Source of the DNA: Bacteroidales bacterium
GTDB lineage: Bacteria > Bacteroidota > Bacteroidia > Bacteroidales > UBA10428
Length of the DNA stretch: 5,140 bases
Assembly: GCA_016935595.1 (NCBI GenBank)
Contig: JAFGQQ010000139.1
Coordinates: forward strand, 1 to 5,140
Reading direction: 5' to 3'
Part shown: positions 1 to 4,621 of the stretch, in pieces
Layout of the letters: each line of letters opens with the position of its first letter
Position numbering within the stretch: the stretch's first letter is position 1
The notes under the pieces: generated by a model
Seen by the model: the letters and a program-made list of their open reading frames with translations, nothing else
Databases searched by the model: none
What the model was told of the DNA's origin: nothing
Made by a program: the position numbers and the translations under genes

Positions 1-33
1 AAGTTGTGTAATGATTTCCGAAATAAAGAGGTA

Positions 34-41
34 TACCTTTG
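34..41 (+). promoter_or_regulatory. Probable Bacteroidota -7 promoter element (TACCTTTG)
   Basis: The bases TACCTTTG match the Bacteroidota -7 consensus TAnnTTTG exactly and lie 40 bases before the ATG of the first gene, a usual distance. A clear -33 TTG/TTTG is not present at the expected 19-21 base spacing; only TTTC at 15-18 and TTG at 4-6 are nearby, so the call rests on the -7 box alone. The box overlaps the 8-base palindrome GGTATACC at 30-37. It would drive the stress lipoprotein gene and possibly the two genes after it. Confidence 0.45.
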
Positions 42-59
42 ATAACACATTCGCTTATT

Positions 60-78
60 TATAAATATAAAATTTATA
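60..78. repeat. AT-only inverted repeat just before the first start codon
   Basis: TATAAAT (60-66) and ATTTATA (72-78) are perfect reverse complements around a five-base loop, ending three bases before the ATG at 82. A weak hairpin here would sit over the ribosome entry region. It contains only A:T pairs in an AT-rich leader, so chance is a fair explanation. Confidence 0.25.
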
Positions 79-81
79 CCG

Positions 82-552
82 ATGAAAAAATTAATATTAA
101 TCCTGGCAGTAACAATATTTATAACAGGAACATTGTTAAACGGTTGCAAGTCATCTGCTGAAAAAGTCGAATATGCTAAAGAAAAAGTCTCGGATGCAAA
201 AGATAAAGTAGTAGAAGCAGAACAAGAGCTAAAACTGGCATTGCAAGATTCTATCATTCAATTCAAAAAAGAAACTGAAGAAAAAATTGCCGCAAATAAA
301 AAAAGTATTGCTGAATTCAAAGAAAAAATAGCAAAAGTGAAAAAGGAAAATAAAGTTACCTATGAAAAGCAAATAACTGTTTTAGAACAAAAAAACACCA
401 ACTTGAAAAAGAAATTGACTGATTTTAAAGACGAAGGAAAAGAAGAATTTTCAGCTTTCAGAATTGCAATAAATCAGGATATTGATGAATTCAATCGTGC
501 TATGGATGAATTTGGAAAAGCTTTTAAACATTTAATGTCTGAAAGTAAATAA
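82..552 (+). CDS. sll1863-family stress response lipoprotein, coiled coil
   Basis: This encodes a 156-residue exported lipoprotein. Residues 1-21 form a lipoprotein signal peptide (MKK, then a hydrophobic stretch) ending in the lipobox L19-N-G-C22, so Cys22 should be lipidated after signal peptidase II cleavage. The mature part is almost entirely charged helix: residues 26-50 carry an EKV-x-x-AKEKV-x-DAKDKV pattern recalling LEA-type 11-mer repeats, 60-115 is a Lys/Glu-rich coiled coil, and 122-152 is a final amphipathic helix with the pattern FNRAMDEFGKAFKHL. The order (CKSSAEKVE start, coiled coil, IDEFNRAMDEFGKA end) resembles Bacteroidota proteins named after Synechocystis sll1863, a stress-linked family; this is from memory, not a search. 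The biochemical role is unknown; periplasmic membrane anchoring is inferred. No acidic outer-surface export signal follows Cys22. There is no Shine-Dalgarno, and the ATG is chosen because the signal peptide begins there. A CsbD-like gene follows after 17 bases, suggesting co-transcription. Confidence 0.78.
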   Translation: MKKLILILAVTIFITGTLLNGCKSSAEKVEYAKEKVSDAKDKVVEAEQELKLALQDSIIQFKKETEEKIAANKKSIAEFKEKIAKVKKENKVTYEKQITVLEQKNTNLKKKLTDFKDEGKEEFSAFRIAINQDIDEFNRAMDEFGKAFKHLMSESK

Positions 553-569
553 TTTTTTATTTAATTAAA

Positions 570-756
570 ATGGACAAAATATATGATATTATATACTGGA
601 ATGATCTTAAAGACAAACTCAAACAGAATTATCCCATATTAACAACAGCAGATTTGCAATGGAGGTATAGTACATCAGATGATTTGTTAACAACAATAGC
701 AGATAAGTTTAGGTAAAACCAGAAAAGAATTGCAAGAAATAATTGAAAAGTTTTAA
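570..756 (+). pseudogene. CsbD-like small stress protein, frameshifted near its C-terminus
   Basis: The ATG frame at 570 encodes 48 residues: WNDLKDKLKQNYPILTTADLQ at 10-30 matches the opening helix of CsbD-like proteins (consensus W-x-x-x-K-x-K-L-K-x-x-x-x-x-L-T-x-x-D-L). The frame stops at TAA 714-716 after ADKFR. In the next frame, directly across 708-711, the missing end appears as LGKTRKELQEIIEKF with stop TAA 754-756, the expected CsbD-like C-terminus. Removing one T from TTT at 708-710 restores a 61-residue protein of normal family length. The middle (RYSTSDDLL) lacks the usual GKE-type turn, which may be divergence. Related cytosolic proteins are abundant under general stress; the molecular activity is not established. 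The gene lies between the stress lipoprotein and the SPFH gene on the same strand. The shift is either real loss of function or a homopolymer read error. Confidence 0.72.
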
Positions 757-805
757 CTTAATATTTAACAAGCACTAATAATCATTAAAAAGAAAGGGAA
801 ATAAG

Positions 806-1672
806 ATGAACTATTATTTTATACTAATTCCTGTTGGATTAATTTTTTTAATAGGAATAAGAATTGTACGACCAACTCAACGTGGCTTAATTGAAAGATT
901 GGGTAAATATCAACATTTTGCCAATCCCGGATTTCACTGGATAATTCCGATTATTGACAGATTATTCATGGTAAATGTGACCGAACAGATGGTTGATGCC
1001 GATCCTCAGGAAATTATTACGAACGATAACCTGAATGCAAGTGTCGATGCCCAGGTTTACTTCAGGGTAAAATCCGATGAAGAAAGCGTTAAAGGGTCAA
1101 CTTATAATGTTAATAATTATAAATGGCAGATTGTTAACCTGGCTCGCACAACATTGCGAAATATTATCGGTACCCTTACACTTAAATCGGCCAATAGCGA
1201 ACGCGGAAAAATAAATGCCGAACTATATAAAACCCTTCATGATGAAACCCAAAGCTGGGGTATAGAAATTGTGCGTACTGAATTGAAAGAAATAGACCCG
1301 CCTAAAGACGTGCAGGAAACTATGAACAAGGTTGTAAAAGCCGAAAATGAAAAAATTGCAGCTATTGATTCTGCAACCGCTGCCGAAACTGTTGCTGATG
1401 GAGTAAAAAGAGCGAAAATAAAAGAAGCTGAAGGTTTTAAAAGAGCAAAAATTTTACATGCCGAAGGAGAAGCAGAGGCTATTAAACTGGTAAACGAAGC
1501 GGCAGATAAATATTTTGTTGGAAATGCCCAACTATTAAGGAAGCTGGAAGCCATGGAAGTATCATTAGAGAAAAATGCTAAAATAGTAATTCCAACAGGA
1601 ACCGAGTTGGTTAATATTATTGGAGAAATGGCGGGAATAATTCCATTAAGCAGGGATCAAAAAGAAGAATAG
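806..1672 (+). CDS. SPFH/Band 7 (stomatin/paraslipin-type) membrane protein
   Basis: This is a 288-residue protein with one N-terminal membrane segment (residues 3-20, all hydrophobic after MNYY) and then a Band 7 domain. The domain opens with IVRPTQRGLIERLGKYQ (20-36) and PGFHWIIPIIDR (41-52), continues through ARTTLRNIIGTLTL (113-126), and includes the stomatin signature WGIEIVRTELKEIDPP (151-166). Residues 170-235 are an Ala/Glu/Lys-rich coiled coil (KAENEKIAAIDSATAAE, KIKEAEGFKRAKILHAEGEAEA), as in other SPFH scaffold proteins that form large membrane rings. The C-terminus has VIPTGTELVNIIGEMAGIIP. Length and architecture are normal and the gene is intact. The purine-rich AAAGGGAA at 793-800 is the best Shine-Dalgarno-like site in the window and fixes the ATG at 806. 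The partner nfeD, commonly beside such genes, is absent on both sides. The role is presumed membrane organisation or quality control; the substrate is unknown. It ends with TAG. Confidence 0.93.
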   Translation: MNYYFILIPVGLIFLIGIRIVRPTQRGLIERLGKYQHFANPGFHWIIPIIDRLFMVNVTEQMVDADPQEIITNDNLNASVDAQVYFRVKSDEESVKGSTYNVNNYKWQIVNLARTTLRNIIGTLTLKSANSERGKINAELYKTLHDETQSWGIEIVRTELKEIDPPKDVQETMNKVVKAENEKIAAIDSATAAETVADGVKRAKIKEAEGFKRAKILHAEGEAEAIKLVNEAADKYFVGNAQLLRKLEAMEVSLEKNAKIVIPTGTELVNIIGEMAGIIPLSRDQKEE

Positions 1673-1867
1673 GAATGGAATCTTTAAAAACGATTAATTT
1701 TTATGTAAGTTGAAAATTACACTTAATATATAATTGGTTTTCAGGTTCTCTAATTAGAAAAATGTATGAATGATGTAACTTTTTTTTAAAGTAATGTAAA
1801 ATGTAAGCCAGAGTATAACCTTACCTTTATAATCTAAAAGCCTTACTTAACATTAAAAATTTAACAT

Positions 1868-2224
1868 ATGAAGAGTAAAAATTTGTTTTCTGTAATCCTC
1901 ATTATTGGATTAATGCTTGTTAATCTTTCAGCTTCCCGGATTTATGGTCAAATGCCAAAAAATAAACCAGCTACGAAGCAAAACATTGAGTATACCTGTT
2001 CAATGCATCCTGAAGTAATCTAGGATAAACCTGGCAATTGCCCTATATGTGGAATGATACTTGTCGAGAAAAAGAATATGCAAAAAGGAGATATAAAACA
2101 ATCAAATGATTCCACTGCGATGAAACAGGAGCAAAAGAAAATGATGTGCGACTCAACTTCTATGAAAAAAAGCCAAATGATGACTGATTCAACATCTGTG
2201 AAGCCTGACCCGAAAGGTAAGTAA
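1868..2224 (+). pseudogene. Secreted heavy-metal-binding-domain (HMBD) protein with in-frame amber stop
   Basis: A reading frame of 118 codons is interrupted only by TAG at codon 52 (2021-2023). Residues 1-28 are a signal peptide (MKSKNLFSVILIIGLMLVNL and a short polar end). Then comes the heavy-metal-binding motif YTCSMHPEVI - stop - DKPGNCPICGMILV, with Cys44, Met46, His47, Cys58, Cys61 and Met63 as likely ligands. In homologues the interrupted position is usually Gln, so CAG changed to TAG by a single C-to-T explains the break. The frame stays open for 66 further codons and ends at TAA 2222-2224. The tail carries three DST(S/A)(M/V)K repeats rich in Met and Lys. HMBD segments occur in copper/silver efflux adaptors and in small periplasmic metal proteins; a role in copper or other soft-metal binding is inferred. 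Terminated at TAG, the product would hold only half the metal site. No Shine-Dalgarno is visible. Confidence 0.75.
2105..2203 (+). repeat. Three Met-rich DST-x-MK repeats in the HMBD protein tail
   Basis: Within the C-terminal tail of the metal-binding gene (codons 80-112) three related units follow one another: NDSTAMKQEQKKMM, CDSTSMKKSQMM and TDSTSVK. Each has DST, a small residue, Met or Val, and Lys; the first two end in a Met-Met pair. The spacing is 14 then 12 residues. The added Met and single Cys (residue 94) could extend metal binding, which is inference. Confidence 0.5.
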
Positions 2225-2297
2225 CCTCATTTATTAAGTTTTACTAAACAAGCTAAAATTAATTGATAGAATAATTTTTATAATCACAACTTTTAGT

Positions 2298-2552
2298 ATG
2301 ATGAACGAAATAAATCACGGTTTTGGAATGGGATTAGTCTGGATTATTGGCATTTTCATTCTTATAGTTCTTATTTGGCTTATAGTTATAGTTATGAATC
2401 AAAAAAATATTCTTAAGTTATCAAATAAAAGATCTCCGCTGGACATTTTAAAAAAAGATACGCCAAGGTTAAAATTGGTAAAAAAGAATTTGATAAAAAA
2501 AGGAATGACATTATATAGAATTCTAATATTAAATTTCAATTTGATACCATGA
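2298..2552 (+). CDS. SHOCT-type single-helix membrane protein, C-terminal domain in the -1 frame
   Basis: The open frame gives 84 residues: a short polar start (MMNEINHGFGMG), one membrane helix (about 12-33, GLVWIIGIFILIVLIWLIVIV), and a cytosolic linker reaching SPLDILKK (46-53). SHOCT proteins continue from LDIL-K with RYA-K/R-G-E-I-x-x-E-E-F. Here that continuation is found only in the -1 frame after the A-run at 2450-2456: RYAKVKIGKKEFDKKRNDII, stop TAG 2516-2518, giving a normal protein of about 73 residues. In the unshifted frame the residues after KK are Lys/Leu-rich with no domain resemblance, ending at TGA 2550-2552. The conserved Gly-Glu of SHOCT reads Val-Lys here, hinting at relaxed constraint. 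So this is a one-A deletion in an original A8, a read error, or a slippage-expressed gene. SHOCT tails are thought to mediate oligomerisation; no enzymatic role is known. ATG at 2301 is an equal start choice. Confidence 0.65.
   Translation: MMNEINHGFGMGLVWIIGIFILIVLIWLIVIVMNQKNILKLSNKRSPLDILKKDTPRLKLVKKNLIKKGMTLYRILILNFNLIP
2450..2456 (+). other. A-AAA-AAA heptamer at the SHOCT frame break (possible slippage site)
   Basis: Seven A are read in the zero frame as (TT)A AAA AAA, exactly the phase required for -1 tandem slippage (X XXY YYZ), and are followed by G. A -1 shift here joins LDILKK to RYAKVKIGKKEF, the expected SHOCT continuation. I see no obvious strong stem-loop or internal Shine-Dalgarno nearby to stimulate ribosomal slippage; RNA-polymerase slippage on A7, or a one-base deletion or read error, are alternatives. 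Confidence 0.4.
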
Positions 2553-3052
2553 CCATAAATGATTTTCAAATTAATTTAATTAATCTTCAGAAAGGTCTGG
2601 TTAACTTTGCAAACAGGTTAACATCTAATAAAGAGGATGCAAAAGATCTGGTGCAAGATACTTATTTAAAAGCTTTAAAATGTTATGATAAATTTGTACA
2701 TGAATCTAATTTGAGAGCATGGATATATACTGTTATGAAAAACACATTCATAAACAATTATCGCCGCATCAAGGATCATAATACATATTATATTCAGACT
2801 TATGAAGTATTTTATCAGAGTTTTCTATATAGTTCAGGTACTAACAACCCAGAGTCAGAATACACGGCAAAAGATATTAAAATAAGGATTGAAGCACTTG
2901 ATGACAATTTTAAATTGCCCTTAATAATGCATCATGAGGGATATAAGTATAAAGAGATTGCGGAAACACTTGATATGAATATTGGAACAGTAAAGAGTAG
3001 AATTTTTTTTGCAAGGAAGAAAATGAAAAAACAACTTGCTGGATATTATTGA
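2549..3052 (+). CDS. ECF-type RNA polymerase sigma factor
   Basis: A 167-residue sigma-70 family protein of the ECF group, holding only regions 2 and 4. Region 2 spans about residues 10-75: EDAKDLVQDTYLKALKCYDKF (29-49) is region 2.1/2.2 core binding, and NLRAWIYTVMKNTFINNYRR (54-73) is 2.3/2.4, which melts and reads the -10. A variable linker (74-108) is rich in Tyr and Asn. Region 4 (109-165) contains ALDDNFKLPLIMHHEGYKYKEIAETLDMNIGTVKSRIFFARKKMKKQL, where YKEIAETLDMNIGTVKSRI is the helix-turn-helix reading the -35. Length is normal and nothing is missing. The ATG at 2549 overlaps the TGA of the unshifted SHOCT frame (ATGA), so coupled translation is possible. No anti-sigma gene follows: the next gene is a secreted protein. 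The control signal and regulon cannot be read from the sequence; a stress role is inferred from neighbours only. Confidence 0.95.
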   Translation: MTINDFQINLINLQKGLVNFANRLTSNKEDAKDLVQDTYLKALKCYDKFVHESNLRAWIYTVMKNTFINNYRRIKDHNTYYIQTYEVFYQSFLYSSGTNNPESEYTAKDIKIRIEALDDNFKLPLIMHHEGYKYKEIAETLDMNIGTVKSRIFFARKKMKKQLAGYY

Positions 3053-3112
3053 TTAATAAAGCCCAAAATTAATGGACAACAAAATTAACACAACAACTAA
3101 AATAATTGAACA

Positions 3113-4027
3113 ATGAAAATAGCAATTCTATTTTTTACAGGCCTTGCTTTTTTATTATTTAAAAGTCACTCGCAAACTGTAACCGACAAAGATAGCAATG
3201 TATACAATACTATTACAATAGGAACACAAGTATGGTTGAAAGAGAATCTAAAAGTAACTAAATATAACGATGGCACTGCCATACCATTAGTTACGGATAG
3301 TATAGCATGGTCAGATCTTACAACGCCAGGTTATTGCTGGTATAATAACGATAAAGCAAATTATCAAAATCCTTATGGTGCACTGTATAACTGGATTACG
3401 GTAAATACAGGCAAACTTTGCCCCACAGGTTGGCATGTGCCAAGTGATGCAGAATGGACAACACTTATAACCTATTTGGGTGGCGATAGTGTAGCTGGTG
3501 GCAAACTAAAAGAAACAGGTACAGCACATTGGAATTTTCCAAATACAGGAGCAACTAATGAAACTGACTTTACAGCTGTTGCAGGTGGTTATCGTCATGG
3601 CAATGGAACATTCGATAACCTTGGTCACGATGGTTATTTTTATAGTTCAACAGGGCAATCTTCAGGAAATTGTGGACATCAGAATATAACATGCTATAAT
3701 AGTTACTCCTATAACGAATATTTTTATAAAACTTATGGTATGTCAGTTCGTTGCCTCATTAATTCAACTACATTAATTTTTGAAAATAATCTTCCACAGG
3801 ATATTAAAATATATCCGAATCCGGCCATTGACAGAATATATATAAATTGTGCTGATAGACAAAATGCAATAATACGAGTTTATAACATATCTGGAAAATG
3901 TATTTTACAATATGTATTAAACGATTCTACAAATTATATTGACATTACTTCTTTTCCGAAAGGAATTTATGTGGTTAGAATTTTTAGTAAAAATAGGACT
4001 ATTCAACAAAAATTTATTAAAGATTAA
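3113..4027 (+). CDS. Secreted FISUMP-domain protein with T9SS type A sorting domain
   Basis: A 304-residue exported protein. Residues 1-20 are a signal peptide (MKIAILFFTGLAFLLFKSHS), likely cleaved before Gln21. Residues 22-216 form a FISUMP domain (Fibrobacter succinogenes major paralogous domain). Its hallmarks are VTDKDSNVYNTITIGTQVWL (23-42) with ENLKVTKYNDGT, YCWYNND (74-80), YGALYNW (88-94), CPTGWHVPSDAEWTTL (103-118), the GGKLKETGTAHW stretch, GATNETDFTAVAGGYR (146-161), and a closing SVRCL. Cys75, 103, 187, 194 and 214 may pair outside the cell. Residues 228-304 are a Por-type sorting tail: IKIYPNPAIDRIYIN, then VYNISGKCI, then FPKGIYVVRIF and a basic end. It should therefore cross the outer membrane by type IX secretion and be released or surface-anchored. 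The function of FISUMP domains is unknown; a fold related to sugar- or ligand-binding surface domains is only suspected. The gene is intact. It starts without a Shine-Dalgarno, 60 bases after the sigma gene, with no terminator visible between them. Confidence 0.93.
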   Translation: MKIAILFFTGLAFLLFKSHSQTVTDKDSNVYNTITIGTQVWLKENLKVTKYNDGTAIPLVTDSIAWSDLTTPGYCWYNNDKANYQNPYGALYNWITVNTGKLCPTGWHVPSDAEWTTLITYLGGDSVAGGKLKETGTAHWNFPNTGATNETDFTAVAGGYRHGNGTFDNLGHDGYFYSSTGQSSGNCGHQNITCYNSYSYNEYFYKTYGMSVRCLINSTTLIFENNLPQDIKIYPNPAIDRIYINCADRQNAIIRVYNISGKCILQYVLNDSTNYIDITSFPKGIYVVRIFSKNRTIQQKFIKD

Positions 4028-4183
4028 ATTATTAAAGACATAATAGTAAATATATGTGAAATGGGCAAAAGTGCTACTTTTAAGGTAAATACAAAAAACA
4101 AACTAGGGATCTGGTTAGTAAGAAGTTCCCGGATATCTATGCCTGCATATATTTATTGATTGACAGGAGTCACGAGATCTAAA

Positions 4184-4200
4184 CCAATTTTATAAATTGG
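4184..4200. repeat. Perfect 7-bp inverted repeat CCAATTT-TAT-AAATTGG
   Basis: CCAATTT and AAATTGG are exact reverse complements separated by TAT. No T-run follows on either strand, so it is not an intrinsic terminator. The size and symmetry fit a dimeric regulator's operator or a short transcript hairpin. It lies about 140 bases before the cold-shock promoter box and about 155 bases after the FISUMP stop, so its target is unclear. Confidence 0.5.
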
Positions 4201-4339
4201 ACAAACCAAAATAATAATTCATTACAAGAATAGAAGGCATAAAAACTCAAAAAGCGAGCTTATTTCGTATAATGAAGAATAATATACTTAAATAAATCAA
4301 TTAAATGAATATAAATAATATTATCCCGATAATTAAGCG

Positions 4340-4346
4340 TATCTTG
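4340..4346 (+). promoter_or_regulatory. Probable -7 promoter element of the cold-shock gene, one T short
   Basis: TATCTTG followed by CACCC resembles the Bacteroidota start-site region TAnnTTTG with a trailing GCACC, which is frequent in the phylum, but has two T where the consensus has three. It lies 23 bases before the ATG at 4370, leaving a leader of roughly 15-18 bases. No clear TTG -33 box is seen upstream. Confidence 0.35.
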
Positions 4347-4369
4347 CACCCTCAATTTAAATTTTTATT

Positions 4370-4561
4370 ATGAATAAAGGAACAGTAAAATTCTTTAATG
4401 AATCGAAAGGATTCGGATTTATTAAAGACGCAAATTCACCAAAAGAGTATTTTGTGCATTCAAATGGATTAAAAGAAAGCATTAGAGAGAATGATGAAGT
4501 ATTTTTTGATTTGGAAGAAGGAAGAAAAGGATTAAATGCAGTAAATGTTAAACTAGCATAG
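4370..4561 (+). CDS. Cold-shock domain protein, CspA family
   Basis: A 63-residue single cold-shock domain protein. It starts MNKGTVKFFNESKGFGFIKD: Lys/Phe-rich strand 1, then RNP1 as KGFGFI (13-18). RNP2 is YFVHS (27-31) with the family's His-30; then GLKESIRENDEVFFDLEEGRKGLNAVNVKLA completes the five-strand OB fold, including the GLNAVNV end typical of Bacteroidota members. It binds single-stranded RNA/DNA in the cytosol and acts as an RNA chaperone. RNP2 reads VHSNGL where many relatives have VH-V/F-S-GL, a small variation that leaves Phe and His in place. The length is normal for the phylum. No Shine-Dalgarno is visible; the ATG is fixed by the conserved N-terminus. The gene appears monocistronic, with its own promoter box and a strong terminator 28 bases after the TAG stop. 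Confidence 0.96.
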   Translation: MNKGTVKFFNESKGFGFIKDANSPKEYFVHSNGLKESIRENDEVFFDLEEGRKGLNAVNVKLA

Positions 4562-4589
4562 TTTATATAATTATATACATTTAAAATTT

Positions 4590-4614
4590 AACCCCGCCAA
4601 CGGCGGGGTTTTTT
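4590..4614 (+). terminator. Rho-independent terminator after the cold-shock gene
   Basis: AACCCCGCC (4590-4598), loop AAC (4599-4601) and GGCGGGGTT (4602-4610) form a perfect 9-bp stem of which 7 pairs are G:C, followed by TTTT, so T runs from 4609 to 4614. This strongly ends the plus-strand cold-shock transcript. On the minus strand the same stem is followed by TTAAATTTTAA, a weaker T-tract, so it may also end the converging glycosyltransferase message, whose stop codon lies only 7 bases beyond. Confidence 0.95.
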
Positions 4615-4621
4615 GTTATAA

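Larger units (their letters stand above)
4028..4369. other. Gene-poor intergenic stretch before the cold-shock gene
   Basis: These 342 bases are AT-rich and hold no reading frame I recognise on either strand; the longest plausible one (4061-4159) gives 32 residues without family resemblance. There is no G+C-rich stem followed by T-run after the FISUMP gene, so its transcript end is not visible. Two structures stand out: a perfect inverted repeat at 4184-4200 and a probable -7 promoter box at 4340-4346. The remaining sequence could be a long untranslated leader or a small RNA, but nothing specific supports that. Confidence 0.6.

Noticed and set aside
708..716. Programmed +1 frameshift in the CsbD-like gene (TTT AGG TAA)
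   Set aside because: AGG before a stop is suggestive, but there is no known +1 shift motif and a one-base T insertion explains the break more simply.
1237..1554. 105-codon open frame on the minus strand inside the SPFH gene
   Set aside because: It is antisense to the coiled-coil part of an intact, clearly recognised SPFH gene; its Ser/Ala/Phe-rich composition is the expected reverse reading of Glu/Ala/Lys codons.
1822..1829. TACCTTTA as promoter box for the HMBD gene
   Set aside because: It matches seven of eight consensus bases but has no -33 partner, and such matches are common in AT-rich sequence.
2021..2023. TAG as a sense codon through a changed genetic code
   Set aside because: The intact SPFH (1670-1672) and cold-shock (4559-4561) genes both end at TAG at the expected family length.
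4061..4159. 32-codon frame starting ATG in the gap after the FISUMP gene
   Set aside because: It is short, lacks a ribosome site, and its product resembles no family I know; frames of this size arise by chance.
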